37,770 bases of DNA from Clostridia bacterium (GTDB taxonomy: Bacteria > Bacillota > Clostridia > Oscillospirales > Acutalibacteraceae), in contig JAFSDK010000060.1 of the NCBI GenBank assembly GCA_017436255.1, positions 1 to 37,770 of the forward strand, written 5' to 3'. Positions within the stretch are counted from its first letter, which is position 1. Each line of letters starts with the position of its first letter. A program made the translations under genes and the position numbers. Positions 15,450 to 23,578 of this stretch are shown here, in pieces. The notes below the pieces were generated by a model that saw only the letters and a list, made by a program, of their open reading frames with translations, ran no database searches and was not told the origin of the DNA.

Positions 15450-16819
15450 TAAAAATAAAGATTGGGATCAACGAATTCTTCGTTAATAATTATTGAAAAA
15501 TGTAAATGCGGTCCTGTTGAACGCCCTGTTGAACCTACCTTTGCAATAACTTGACCGGCAGTTACATATTCGCCTTCCTCAACATTAAGTTCCGAACAAT
15601 GTGCATATAGCGTACTAAAACCGGATGCATGCTCAATAATAACACATTTTCCGTATCCGTTTTTCTTGTCTGATGCCTGAATAACTTTTCCGGAAGCTGC
15701 GGCTTGAATTGGTGCACCTTTATCCGCAGCTATATCAAGTCCTGTATGAAATACGATCTCCCCAGTAAAGGGATCAGGTCGATCACCAAAATCAGAGGTG
15801 AGATAACCGTCTATCGGGAACAACAATTCTAATCCACCTTCTACGGCACCACTAGTTCCACTACCCATTTCAATATGGCGCATAACAGACTTTGTCGTAA
15901 TCTCTTCATTAACAATCTTGTTTGAAATGAGAACACCGTTTTCAATAATAACCTTGCTTTGCACCCTTTTCACACCATGAATTCCCTCTTGCACAATTCT
16001 CTTAGCGCCGGGCGCAAGTTCACTATTACGACTATAATAAGTCATATACGGTATATTTTCATCAACTGATTGCAAACACTCAATTCTATATTTGAATCGT
16101 TCCTCAAAAGCAGCATATAATCCACTATACGAACCACTAGTAATAATATCTTCAGTTAACATACATACTCTTTTAACGTCAACCTTGTTTGATATTACAA
16201 CATCACATTTATCATAGTTTGATTTAATATCTTTGCTTGAAGCAATACGATTGTTTTTGAAATCAAGCATAGCGTTTTCAAAAACTTCGTTGCCGCCTAC
16301 TGCCATAATATACTCATCATCAATAAAAATATGATACCCGTAGTCAATTGTTTCGGCAGCTAAAACGACGGTGTCTCTAAACTCGTCCTTATCCATACAT
16401 TTTAAGAAAATATTACCAACTTTTATTTTTTCAATACTAAATAAATCTATATCTTCAATTACTTTATTATTACCACTAAATTCTGATTTAATGCTTAACA
16501 ATGTTGCATCAGCCATCTCGGCATTACGCAAAAATCCAAGGCTATAACCTTTGTAAGTTAAAATAAAATAATCGGTTGTGGCACCTAATATCAAAAAAAC
16601 TGATAACGCTATTGCAACAAGGCAACCAAGCGATACAAGAACCCATCGTATTTTAATTGCTTTTATATAGGGCGTTACTACTTTTTTTATGTATTCAATT
16701 GTACCGAAAAGGTTTTTAAAAGAATGTTTAACACAAGGCACGAATCTTATTATAAATGATTTTAAGCAACAAAAAACGTACAGCAAAACATTTTTTAAAA
16801 CCGGTATAAAATCTTTCAT
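15449..16819 (-). CDS. M23 metallopeptidase with G5 domain, membrane anchored
   Basis: A 456-aa protein. About 58 basic residues precede one membrane segment (WVLVSLGCLVAIALSVFLIL, about 59-78). An extracellular stretch follows, then a G5 domain (about 267-325, around AKRIVQEGIHGVKRV), then a C-terminal LytM/M23 domain (about 330-456). Zinc ligands are visible in FHTGLDIA and GPHLHFSI, and YAHCS is the usual third block. It should cut peptidoglycan cross-bridge peptides or act as an amidase activator; G5 domains often bind cell-wall glycans. All catalytic residues appear intact. GGAG lies 5 bp before the ATG. The gene is monocistronic with its own promoter. Confidence 0.9.
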   Translation of the reverse strand: MKDFIPVLKNVLLYVFCCLKSFIIRFVPCVKHSFKNLFGTIEYIKKVVTPYIKAIKIRWVLVSLGCLVAIALSVFLILGATTDYFILTYKGYSLGFLRNAEMADATLLSIKSEFSGNNKVIEDIDLFSIEKIKVGNIFLKCMDKDEFRDTVVLAAETIDYGYHIFIDDEYIMAVGGNEVFENAMLDFKNNRIASSKDIKSNYDKCDVVISNKVDVKRVCMLTEDIITSGSYSGLYAAFEERFKYRIECLQSVDENIPYMTYYSRNSELAPGAKRIVQEGIHGVKRVQSKVIIENGVLISNKIVNEEITTKSVMRHIEMGSGTSGAVEGGLELLFPIDGYLTSDFGDRPDPFTGEIVFHTGLDIAADKGAPIQAAASGKVIQASDKKNGYGKCVIIEHASGFSTLYAHCSELNVEEGEYVTAGQVIAKVGSTGRSTGPHLHFSIIINEEFVDPNLYF

Positions 16820-16852
16820 TTTTTCTCCAAAATTTTTAAAATTAACTTATAT

Positions 16853-16881
16853 AGTATAGTATAAAATCTGAATTTTGTCAA
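16853..16881 (-). promoter_or_regulatory. Promoter of the M23 peptidase gene
   Basis: On the minus strand TTGACA (16876-16881), a 17-bp spacer and TATACT (16853-16858). Two overlapping TATACT copies, 5 bp apart, could both act as -10. Confidence 0.8.
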
Positions 16882-16893
16882 ATCAAAATAAGT

Positions 16894-16922
16894 AAAAAAC
16901 AGATGACTTTTGTCATCTGTTT
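16894..16922 (-). terminator. Terminator of the SGNH lipoprotein gene
   Basis: AAACAGATGAC (16897-16907), loop of four, GTCATCTGTTT (16912-16922). The minus-strand transcript then reads through Ts (16894-16899). Confidence 0.88.
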
Positions 16923-16929
16923 TCATTTA

Positions 16930-18246
16930 TCACTCATTAACCAAAATGCCACCAAGTCTTACGTCTGTATTCTTACTAAACTCAATAACTACGGTATGTT
17001 TGTCTTGACTTAAATTATGCTCCATCATAAATACCTGCGGATGATTATAGCGCTGAAAAGGCCAACTTTTATCGTTAACAGCAAATTCTTTCCATTCGCC
17101 TCCATCCACCTTCCAACGCATCTCAAAGCCTACTTTATCAAGTTGCATAACTACTCCGAGCGCGCTCCCGCTAAACTCTGCAGTAATTGTAGATTCACCG
17201 CTTAAATGAATGCTTGAAGCAGTAAATTGAACGGTTGAACGTGTTAATGCCGTACCAAACTGTGAAAACGAAATGGGACTATCGGTTAATTTAGCCGCGC
17301 CTTTGTGTTTGAGTTTATCGGCAGAAATCACTTTAGGTGACAGTATAAGATTTACCGATTCTGTAACGGGTTTTGATTTATTATAGTCGGTTAAATTTTT
17401 ATCTTTAGGTGCTAAATTAGTAAGATATGGTTTTATAACCTTCACTATCTCATCTAAATACACCTCGTACCCCCTTGCAGATGGATGTAAATTATCGGTT
17501 GTATAGTAGTAGATTTTTCCCTCAGTATCGCTCTTTTTCTCACGCATTTTCTTTCTTAATGGGTAACCTACATCAATAAACGTTAAATTGTACTTTTCAA
17601 ATAGACTTTGATACATCGTTCTTGACGGAACTCTGCTTGTACTTGTGGAAATTGCAATAATTTCTGCATTGGGGTTGCATCCCCAAATATTTAAAATAAG
17701 TGACTCTATTTGAAGTTTTAAATCGTCTTCATTTTGCGACGCATATATAAAATCGTTATTTGTAAACTCAACAAACACAAGGTCGGGCATATCGTGACCG
17801 TTTGTGTTCATTAAATCATTTCTTAGTCTGTAAATTCCAAAGTTGGTAGCTGTGTCCGAAACACCGGCATTTACCGTTTCGATGGTCGCATCGGGAAACT
17901 GCTCGCCAAACCAAGAAGAAACACGGTTAACCCAACTTTTCGTAATATCGCCCGCCGAGGTACCAAGCGTTATTGAACCGCCTAAATATCCAATAGTAAG
18001 TTTCTTTTCATTATTTAATAATTTGTATGTATTCATAAGCGGCGACTGGGTAGACATCTGTATATCATTGTTTGGGGTTAGCGGCGACTGGGTAGACATC
18101 TGTATATCATTGTTTGGAGTTATCGGCTGTATATCATTGTTTGGGGTTATCGGCGTCTTTTCATCACCTGTCGCTGTGCAACCTGCTGTTGCTAACAAAA
18201 TAGCCGTCATAAAAATAACCCCCATTTTTTTAAGTTTGTTTAGCAT
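16930..18246 (-). CDS. SGNH/GDSL-hydrolase lipoprotein
   Basis: A 438-aa exported protein. The signal peptide ends in lipobox LATAGC (Cys23). A repeat linker built from PITPNNDIQ and MSTQSPLTPNNDIQ units (about 30-70) is followed by an SGNH hydrolase domain (about 82-290): nucleophile block GYLGGSITLG, glycine block NAGVSDTATN, asparagine block VEFTNND, and the Asp-His block DNLHPSARGY. A C-terminal beta-rich domain (about 320-438) may bind carbohydrate. Such enzymes deacetylate polysaccharides or peptidoglycan; the substrate is not readable. ATG 18246 is chosen with GGGGG 5 bp upstream; a TTG at 18258 is less likely. A promoter precedes it and a terminator follows. Confidence 0.87.
   Translation of the reverse strand: MLNKLKKMGVIFMTAILLATAGCTATGDEKTPITPNNDIQPITPNNDIQMSTQSPLTPNNDIQMSTQSPLMNTYKLLNNEKKLTIGYLGGSITLGTSAGDITKSWVNRVSSWFGEQFPDATIETVNAGVSDTATNFGIYRLRNDLMNTNGHDMPDLVFVEFTNNDFIYASQNEDDLKLQIESLILNIWGCNPNAEIIAISTSTSRVPSRTMYQSLFEKYNLTFIDVGYPLRKKMREKKSDTEGKIYYYTTDNLHPSARGYEVYLDEIVKVIKPYLTNLAPKDKNLTDYNKSKPVTESVNLILSPKVISADKLKHKGAAKLTDSPISFSQFGTALTRSTVQFTASSIHLSGESTITAEFSGSALGVVMQLDKVGFEMRWKVDGGEWKEFAVNDKSWPFQRYNHPQVFMMEHNLSQDKHTVVIEFSKNTDVRLGGILVNE
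18038..18148. repeat. 42-bp tandem repeat inside the SGNH lipoprotein gene
   Basis: Two 42-bp units (18038-18079 and 18080-18121) differ at one base. A third copy, shortened by 15 bp, runs 18122-18148. Units are in frame and encode 14-residue repeats in the linker between the lipid anchor and the enzyme domain. Copy-number change would lengthen or shorten the tether without a frameshift. Confidence 0.9.
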
Positions 18247-18278
18247 AGTAACCCCCAAGTTAGATTAAGTATGGATAA

Positions 18279-18307
18279 ATAGTAACATAGATTTTAAGAA
18301 TTTTCAA
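18279..18307 (-). promoter_or_regulatory. Promoter of the SGNH lipoprotein gene
   Basis: On the minus strand TTGAAA (18302-18307), a 17-bp spacer and TACTAT (18279-18284), 32 bp upstream of the ATG. Confidence 0.7.
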
Positions 18308-18316
18308 TATCATTGA

Positions 18317-18335
18317 CGGACACCTTGATTAAAAG
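18317..18335 (-). repeat. 19-nt copy of the tRNA-Lys anticodon arm (att-like scar)
   Basis: CGGACACCTTGATTAAAAG is identical to 18580-18598 inside tRNA-Lys and covers the anticodon loop, the 3' half of its stem and the variable region. The rest of the tRNA is absent. Two direct repeats GTTAGAAAA (18337-18345 and 18349-18357, 12-bp period) sit right beside it. This arrangement is like a core site with adjacent arm repeats for a tyrosine recombinase. The tRNA anticodon region is a known integration target, but no integrase is in the window. Confidence 0.7.
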
Positions 18336-18390
18336 CGTTAGAAAAAGTGTTAGAAAACAAGCAAAATAACAATAGTGACTTTTAGGAAAG

Positions 18391-18422
18391 AAAAGAACAA
18401 ACCCCGCATAAATGCGGGGTTT
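18391..18422 (-). terminator. Second terminator downstream of tRNA-Lys
   Basis: CCCCGCA (18402-18408) pairs with TGCGGGG (18413-18419), flanked by AAA/TTT that extends the stem. The minus-strand transcript continues TTTGTTCTTTTCTTT. It follows the copy of the tRNA 3' end exactly as a terminator follows a real tRNA. Confidence 0.75.
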
Positions 18423-18426
18423 GACG

Positions 18427-18501
18427 TGGTGACCCATCGGAGATACTCTGCGCCGCCATAGGCGTGCTCGAGACTTCGGCGAACTCCCCGTTCGAATCTC
18501 C
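18427..18501 (-). repeat. tRNA-Lys 3'-end copy within a cloverleaf-like repeat
   Basis: 18427-18444 duplicates the last 18 nt of tRNA-Lys (18554-18571), including CCA. The block also holds GTTCGAATCTCC (18490-18501), an inverted copy of the tRNA T-arm sequence. GGAGAT (18439-18444) can pair with ATCTCC (18496-18501), enclosing two small arms: CGCC-ATA-GGCG (18454-18464) and GAAC-TCCCC-GTTC (18481-18493). It is not a functional tRNA, because no anticodon arm or full acceptor stem is present. It may be a tRNA-derived mobile or structured RNA repeat, or a decayed att site. Confidence 0.65.
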
Positions 18502-18516
18502 TTTTGCTTCGCAAAT

Positions 18517-18553
18517 AAAAAATCCTAAGCATCAAAAGATGCTTAGGATTTTT
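18517..18553 (-). terminator. Rho-independent terminator of tRNA-Lys
   Basis: A long AT/GC stem, AATCCTAAGCATC (18521-18533) with GATGCTTAGGATT (18538-18550), loop of four. The minus-strand transcript ends in a T run. It touches the CCA end of the tRNA. Confidence 0.9.
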
Positions 18554-18629
18554 TGGTGACCCATCGGAGATTCGAACTCCGGACACCTTGATTAAAAGTC
18601 AAGTGCTCTGCCAGCTGAGCTAATGGATC
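18554..18629 (-). tRNA. tRNA-Lys (anticodon UUU)
   Basis: A 76-nt cloverleaf on the minus strand with encoded CCA. The acceptor GATCCAT pairs with ATGGGTC, discriminator A. The anticodon stem CTTGA/TCAAG encloses CTTTTAA, giving anticodon TTT. The T arm is GGAG-TTCGAAT-CTCC. A consensus promoter and a terminator flank it. Parts of it recur downstream at 18317-18335 and 18427-18444. Confidence 0.96.
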
Positions 18630-18647
18630 AAAATTTGCGACTTGTAT

Positions 18648-18676
18648 ATTATATCAACCAAATGCCCTATTGTCAA
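18648..18676 (-). promoter_or_regulatory. Consensus promoter of tRNA-Lys
   Basis: On the minus strand TTGACA (18671-18676), exactly 17 bp, TATAAT (18648-18653). The -10 ends 18 bp before the mature tRNA 5' end. Confidence 0.92.
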
Positions 18677-18699
18677 GCCTTTTCTTTAAGTTTTTTTGT

Positions 18700-18727
18700 A
18701 AAAGGGCAACCTTTCGGTTGCCCTTTT
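18700..18727 (-). terminator. Terminator after leuS, end of the long housekeeping array
   Basis: AAAAGGGCAACC (18700-18711), 4-nt loop, GGTTGCCCTTTT (18716-18727), a 12-bp stem 10 bp after the leuS stop. It separates the array from the tRNA-Lys promoter, which starts about 24 bp further on. Confidence 0.85.
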
Positions 18728-18737
18728 ATTATGCCTA

Positions 18738-21143
18738 TTATCGTACAACAATATTAACAAGTTTTTTAGGAACGTATAATTCCTTAACTATTGTTTTGCC
18801 GTCGATTTCTTTAGCAACGTTTTCGTCACCCTTTGCGAGTGCGATAGCGTCAGCAGCCGCAATATCAACAGGTACGTTGATTCTTGCCCTAATCTTACCG
18901 TTAACCTGAACAACGATTTCAACGGCACTATCTACACATTTAGCCTCATCAAACTCAGGCCACTGTGTACCATTGAGCATACCTTCAAATCCTGCGTTAA
19001 CCCACAATTCCTCAGTAATATGTGGGGCGAATGGATTAAGAAGTATCATAAACGTTTTAAACTCACCGCGCGTTATTTTACCCGTTGCGGTAATGGTATT
19101 GATAAGTGACATAAGTGTAGCAATAGCGGTATTCATCTTAAGAGTTTCAATATCCTCAGTTACCTTCTTTATTGCTTTATGCATTTCTGCCTCAACTTCA
19201 GCGCGATAATCATCGCCATCTGTAATAATGTCAGCTAATGCCCATACACGCTCAAGGAAACGCTTACAACCCTTAATTGAAGCTGAACTCCAAGGTGCTG
19301 CCTTTTCAAAGTCACCGATAAACATCTCATAAAGACGCATGGTATCTGCACCGTAATCGCGAACAATCTCATCCGGGTTAACAACATTACCACGCGACTT
19401 TGACATCTTTTCGCCGTTCTCGCCCAAAATCATACCATGACTTGTGCGCTTAGCATAAGGCTCGGGATTGGGAACAACGCCTATGTCATAAAGGAATTTA
19501 TGCCAGAAACGACTATAAAGTAGGTGCAATGTTGTATGCTCCATACCGCCATTATACCAATCAACAGGACCCCAATATTCGAGCGCCTCTTTGCTTGCTA
19601 ATTCCTTATCATTATGCGGATCGCAATAGCGTAAGAAGTACCAAGATGAACCTGCCCATTGTGGCATAGTGTCGGTTTCTCTCACTGCCGGTGCACCGCA
19701 CTTAGGACAGGTAGTATTTACCCAATCGGTAATTTTGGCAAGCGGTGATTCGCCTGTATCTGTAGGTTCGTAGGAATCAACGTTTGGAAGTAAAAGCGGC
19801 AATTCGCTTTCGTCCAAAGGCACGTATCCGCACTTATCACAATGCACCATTGGGATTGGCTCACCCCAATAACGTTGACGAGAGAATACCCAGTCACGAA
19901 GTTTGAAATTAGTTTTAACAAAACCTATACCCTTTTCGGTAAGCCACTCTTGAATTTTCTTTTTAGCATCTTCAACGCTAAGCCCTGTAAGGAAACCTGA
20001 ATTAACCATTACGCCTTCGCTGCAATCGGTATATGCTTCTACTGTAACATCGCCACCTGCAACAACCTCAATAATAGGTAGATCAAATTTCTTTGCGAAC
20101 TCCCAATCACGAGTATCGTGTCCAGGCACCGCCATAATGGCACCTGTACCGTAAGAAATTAAAACATAATCCGAAATAAATATCGGGATTTCGGTATTAT
20201 TAACGGGGTTAATTGCCTTAACACCGCTAAGTTTTACACCCGTTTTATCCTTTGCAAGTTCGGTACGCTCAAAGTCAGACTTCTTAGCTGCCGACTGCTG
20301 ATATGCACGAACTTCGTCAATATTTTCAATTTTTTCTGCCCATTTTTCAATAAGCGGATGCTCGGGTGACATAACCATATATGTTACACCGAAGAGTGTA
20401 TCGGCACGGGTTGTATAAATTTCAAATTCATCACCGATTGTGGTGTTGAACTTAACCTGAGTACCATATGAGCGGCCTATCCAGTTAGACTGTTGAACCT
20501 TAACTCTATCGATAAAGTTTACGTCATTTAGGCCATCTAAAAGTTTATCTGCGTACTCGGTAATTTTCAACATCCATTGGCTTTTAACCTTATGTATTAC
20601 TTCACTACCGCAACGCTCACAAACACCGTTTACAACCTCTTCATTAGCAAGAACGCACTTACAAGAGGTACACCAGTTAACTGCCATTTCCTTTTTATAA
20701 GCAAGACCATTTTTATAAAGTTGTAAGAATATCCATTGCGTCCACTTATAGTATGATGGCTCGGTAGTATTAACTTCGCGACTCCAATCGAATGAAAAGC
20801 CTAAAGATTTCAACTGCTTTTTAAAGTTTGCAACATTATCTTTAGTTACGATTTCAGGATGGATGTGATTTTTTATTGCAAAGTTTTCGGTAGGAAGTCC
20901 AAAAGCATCCCAACCCATAGGATAAAGCACGTTAAAGCCCTGTAATCTCTTTTTACGGGCAACAATATCAAGTGCGGTATATGAACGCGGATGACCAACG
21001 TGAAGACCCTGAGCCGAAGGATAAGGAAACTCAACTAGTCCGTAAAACTTAGGCTTAGAATAATCGGTTGTAGCACAAAAAGTACCTTCGTCATCCCATA
21101 TTTTTTGCCACTTTTTCTCAATCGCGGTATAATCGTATCTCAT
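18738..21143 (-). CDS. leuS: Leucyl-tRNA synthetase
   Basis: An 801-aa class I synthetase of bacterial LeuRS length. The HIGH motif is HVGH (48-51) within [15 protein letters not shown], a zinc-knuckle-like CTSCKC...CERC lies near 160-185, the CP1 editing domain follows ([24 protein letters not shown]), and KMSKS is in [12 protein letters not shown]. The anticodon-binding domain and C-terminal domain complete it. It charges tRNA-Leu. ATG 21143 is chosen because AGGAG lies 7 bp upstream; an ATG at 21161 would include that site. It begins one base after the rsfS stop. No T-box leader is possible in that space, so leucine control would have to act at the operon level. Confidence 0.97.
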   Translation of the reverse strand: MRYDYTAIEKKWQKIWDDEGTFCATTDYSKPKFYGLVEFPYPSAQGLHVGHPRSYTALDIVARKKRLQGFNVLYPMGWDAFGLPTENFAIKNHIHPEIVTKDNVANFKKQLKSLGFSFDWSREVNTTEPSYYKWTQWIFLQLYKNGLAYKKEMAVNWCTSCKCVLANEEVVNGVCERCGSEVIHKVKSQWMLKITEYADKLLDGLNDVNFIDRVKVQQSNWIGRSYGTQVKFNTTIGDEFEIYTTRADTLFGVTYMVMSPEHPLIEKWAEKIENIDEVRAYQQSAAKKSDFERTELAKDKTGVKLSGVKAINPVNNTEIPIFISDYVLISYGTGAIMAVPGHDTRDWEFAKKFDLPIIEVVAGGDVTVEAYTDCSEGVMVNSGFLTGLSVEDAKKKIQEWLTEKGIGFVKTNFKLRDWVFSRQRYWGEPIPMVHCDKCGYVPLDESELPLLLPNVDSYEPTDTGESPLAKITDWVNTTCPKCGAPAVRETDTMPQWAGSSWYFLRYCDPHNDKELASKEALEYWGPVDWYNGGMEHTTLHLLYSRFWHKFLYDIGVVPNPEPYAKRTSHGMILGENGEKMSKSRGNVVNPDEIVRDYGADTMRLYEMFIGDFEKAAPWSSASIKGCKRFLERVWALADIITDGDDYRAEVEAEMHKAIKKVTEDIETLKMNTAIATLMSLINTITATGKITRGEFKTFMILLNPFAPHITEELWVNAGFEGMLNGTQWPEFDEAKCVDSAVEIVVQVNGKIRARINVPVDIAAADAIALAKGDENVAKEIDGKTIVKELYVPKKLVNIVVR

Positions 21144-21144
21144 A

Positions 21145-21510
21145 CTATCTCTCCTGTTCATTTATCAGTATATCATCTAACTCGACCTTGATTCCGTCAT
21201 TCCACATTTTATCAAGGTTATAAAACTCACGTGACTCTTTATTAAATACGTGAACAATAACACTGCCGTAGTCAAGTAAAATCCAACCGGTTGAACGTCC
21301 TTCTATATGCGACGGCTCAACACCGTTTTCGCTCAACTTATATTCAACCTCTTCCGCCAAAGAGCGTACGTGGGTTGAAGAACTGGCACTTGCCATTAAA
21401 AAATATTCGGTAAGCACGGTTAGGTCATCTACCTTAATTGCGTTAAGGTCAAGCGCTTTTTTATCATTTAGCGCATTTGCCGCTATTTTTAATATTTCTT
21501 TCGATTCCAT
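21145..21510 (-). CDS. rsfS: Ribosome silencing factor
   Basis: A 121-aa RsfS/Iojap protein. The family core [14 protein letters not shown] followed by [10 protein letters not shown] is present. It binds ribosomal protein L14 and blocks 30S-50S joining when nutrients are scarce. It starts immediately after the yqeK stop codon (no gap) and ends one base before leuS. The yqeK-rsfS neighbourhood is common in Firmicutes. Confidence 0.94.
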   Translation of the reverse strand: MESKEILKIAANALNDKKALDLNAIKVDDLTVLTEYFLMASASSSTHVRSLAEEVEYKLSENGVEPSHIEGRSTGWILLDYGSVIVHVFNKESREFYNLDKMWNDGIKVELDDILINEQER

Positions 21511-22065
21511 TTATATTTTCTCCTTAACAAAGTTGTAGGCTTCCATAGTGTCGGGGTGAATTTGTCTACCCTGCTGCACCAAATCTTTAATGGTATAACT
21601 TAATGCGTAATCAAGTGCTTTTTCCATAGATATATCAACAAGACTTCGCATTACGTCAACGTCATCATAATCGCGGTCTGCCGAAGTAAAATCGGCTAAA
21701 TATAACACCTTTTGAAGAAGCGTCATATCTGCCTTAGCAGTTGTATGATAGCGAATTGCCGAAAGTATTTCGGCATCGGTAATGCCGAGTACCTTTTCGC
21801 AAAATGCCGCACCGCTTATGGCATGCCATAATTTTTCTGCCGCAAATGACACATCGTCAAGCATTATACCAAAATCGTTAAACATTTTCAACTGTTCTTC
21901 TCGTGATGTGTTTTTTGTTACGTCGTGCAGCAAGCCTGCCAAATATGCCTTTTCTTCATCGCAACCATATTTAACTGCTAATCGCACCGCTTCATTTGCA
22001 ACAGCCAACGAGTGCACGTACCTTTTTTCACTTAGTCTTTGCTTTAATAACTCTTTATAATTCAT
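21511..22065 (-). CDS. yqeK: YqeK-type HD-domain Ap4A hydrolase
   Basis: A 184-aa HD-domain protein. The metal-binding residues appear in RYVHSLAVA, GLLHDVTK and the later HAISGAAF and IRYHTTA segments. YqeK proteins symmetrically hydrolyse diadenosine tetraphosphate to ADP. It overlaps the end of nadD by 11 bp, and GGTGA lies 8 bp before the ATG chosen at 22065. Another in-frame ATG at 22077 (4 residues longer) cannot be excluded. Coupling to nadD is typical in Firmicutes. Confidence 0.92.
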   Translation of the reverse strand: MNYKELLKQRLSEKRYVHSLAVANEAVRLAVKYGCDEEKAYLAGLLHDVTKNTSREEQLKMFNDFGIMLDDVSFAAEKLWHAISGAAFCEKVLGITDAEILSAIRYHTTAKADMTLLQKVLYLADFTSADRDYDDVDVMRSLVDISMEKALDYALSYTIKDLVQQGRQIHPDTMEAYNFVKEKI

Positions 22066-22672
22066 AAACTTCACCATTATACAAACCATTTTGCTTTATA
22101 TATTCAACAACACCCTCGTGTAGAAAGGTTTTTAAAAAGGCGTCGTTGTTTATATTCTTTTTAATTTCGGTAGATGAAATGTCTAAAATGGTGCTTTTAA
22201 GGACGTTTATACGCCCATCCATATTTATAAGATTTTTAACCGCAGTATCAAATAAATCGTTATCAATACCTACTCGTCTTACCGCAATAATATCGGCAAC
22301 ATCCAATATTTCATCATACTTATGCCATTCGGTAAAGGTAACCACCATATCACCGCCAACTACAAGGGAGAGTTTTGCAGACGGATTTTCACGCTTTATT
22401 CGTTTAAGAGTATCAACAGTATAGCTTTTACCGTCGCGAAGTAATTCAATATCGCTAACAAATACCTTTTCAATATCGGCTAAAGCTATGCGACACATTT
22501 CGAGACGGTCAGCATCACACGCTAAATCTGTGCATACCTTATGAGGCGGCACGCGCGCAGGTATAATCATAACCTTCGTAACACCGTTTAATGCGGCAAT
22601 CTGCTTAACAATCTCAACGTGGCCTAAATGTATCGGATTAAACGTTCCACCGAAAACAACTATACGTTCCAT
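22055..22672 (-). CDS. nadD: Nicotinate-nucleotide adenylyltransferase
   Basis: A 205-aa nucleotidyltransferase. The N-terminal GGTFNPIHLGHVEI holds the HxGH ATP-binding motif (15-18), and the C-terminal ISSTEIKKNI matches the ISSTxIR-type motif, with Lys where Arg is common. It makes deamido-NAD from nicotinate mononucleotide and ATP. It starts 2 bp after yhbY and has no clear ribosome binding site, so its translation is probably coupled to yhbY. Confidence 0.95.
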   Translation of the reverse strand: MERIVVFGGTFNPIHLGHVEIVKQIAALNGVTKVMIIPARVPPHKVCTDLACDADRLEMCRIALADIEKVFVSDIELLRDGKSYTVDTLKRIKRENPSAKLSLVVGGDMVVTFTEWHKYDEILDVADIIAVRRVGIDNDLFDTAVKNLINMDGRINVLKSTILDISSTEIKKNINNDAFLKTFLHEGVVEYIKQNGLYNGEVYEL

Positions 22673-22674
22673 AA

Positions 22675-22968
22675 CTATTTCACTAAATAAATCTGTTTGT
22701 TTTTCTTATTTTCACGATACAGCACAATACGTGTACCAATTACCTGAACAACGTCGGCACCTACCCTATCTGCCAACACATCGGCACTCTCTCTTGAAGA
22801 AGTCGGTGAAGTTTCAAGTGTACGAATTTTTATAAGTTCACGTGCGGTAAGCGCATCGTCAACCTGTTTAACGGTCTGGTCGGTAATACCAGTTTTGCCA
22901 ATCTGCAAAATTGTTTCCATTGTATTTGCCATACCGCGAAGTTGTGCTCTCTGTTTGCTTGTAAGCAT
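22675..22968 (-). CDS. yhbY: YhbY-family CRM-domain RNA-binding protein
   Basis: A 97-aa protein that is a single CRM domain. It begins MLTSKQRAQLRGMAN and carries the GKTGIT loop corresponding to the family's GxxG motif. YhbY associates with pre-50S ribosomes and assists assembly. AAAGGGG precedes the ATG. It sits 12 bp after the pyrophosphatase gene and 2 bp before nadD, the usual yhbY-nadD-yqeK-rsfS order. Confidence 0.94.
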   Translation of the reverse strand: MLTSKQRAQLRGMANTMETILQIGKTGITDQTVKQVDDALTARELIKIRTLETSPTSSRESADVLADRVGADVVQVIGTRIVLYRENKKNKQIYLVK

Positions 22969-22980
22969 TATTTTACCCCT

Positions 22981-23568
22981 TTAGATATATTTTTTAAGTT
23001 CTTGTTCAAATTTCTTTATGGCCTGTCCTCTGTGACTAATGGCGTTCTTTTGGTCGGCGCTTATTTCGCCGAAACAACCCTTTTCGGTTACAAATAACGG
23101 GTCGTAGCCAAAACCGCCGTTACCGCTAAGTTTTTCGGCAATATAGCCTTCACAAGCGCCATTTACGGTAAATTCTCTACCATCAGGAAAAACACAAGCA
23201 ATTGCACACACAAAGCGTGCGGTACGTTTTTCACGAGGTACACCGCTTAATTTTTTAAGTAATTTTTCATTGTTGGCATCATCGTCGCCATGCTCACCCG
23301 CATAACGAGCCGAATATATACCCGGCTCACCGCCGAGATAGTCAACACATAGACCCGAATCATCGGCAATACTCGGCAAACCGGTAGCCGCAAGTCCTGA
23401 TTTTGCCTTTATTAAGGCATTTTGCTCGAAGGTAGTGCCGTTTTCTTCTACATCCTCAATCGGTTCACTTAAATCCTTTTCACAAATAAGTTCAATGTTG
23501 GATTTTTCAAGTATGCGGCTAAACTCCTGCATTTTATGTGCATTTTTTGTAGCAATAAAAAACTTCAT
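22981..23568 (-). CDS. rdgB: XTP/dITP pyrophosphatase (RdgB/HAM1 family)
   Basis: A 195-aa protein with the family's FIATKNAHKMQEF N terminus, the GTTFEQNALIKAKS substrate loop, SIADDSGLCVDYLGGEPGIYSARYAG and the FGYDPLF C-terminal motif. It hydrolyses non-canonical purine triphosphates (XTP, ITP, dITP) to monophosphates, cleaning the nucleotide pool. ATG 23568 is chosen (AGGTG 7 bp upstream) over the GTG immediately before it. It lies 10 bp after ftsY. Confidence 0.95.
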   Translation of the reverse strand: MKFFIATKNAHKMQEFSRILEKSNIELICEKDLSEPIEDVEENGTTFEQNALIKAKSGLAATGLPSIADDSGLCVDYLGGEPGIYSARYAGEHGDDDANNEKLLKKLSGVPREKRTARFVCAIACVFPDGREFTVNGACEGYIAEKLSGNGGFGYDPLFVTEKGCFGEISADQKNAISHRGQAIKKFEQELKKYI

Positions 23569-23578
23569 CACTATTCAC

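Noticed and set aside
18350-18586. Open frame of 78 codons downstream of and into tRNA-Lys
   Set aside because: It translates two terminators, tRNA fragments and part of the tRNA itself; no ribosome binding site.
20340-21200. T-box leader for leuS
   Set aside because: leuS starts one base after rsfS, so there is no room for a leader and no T-box motif is visible.
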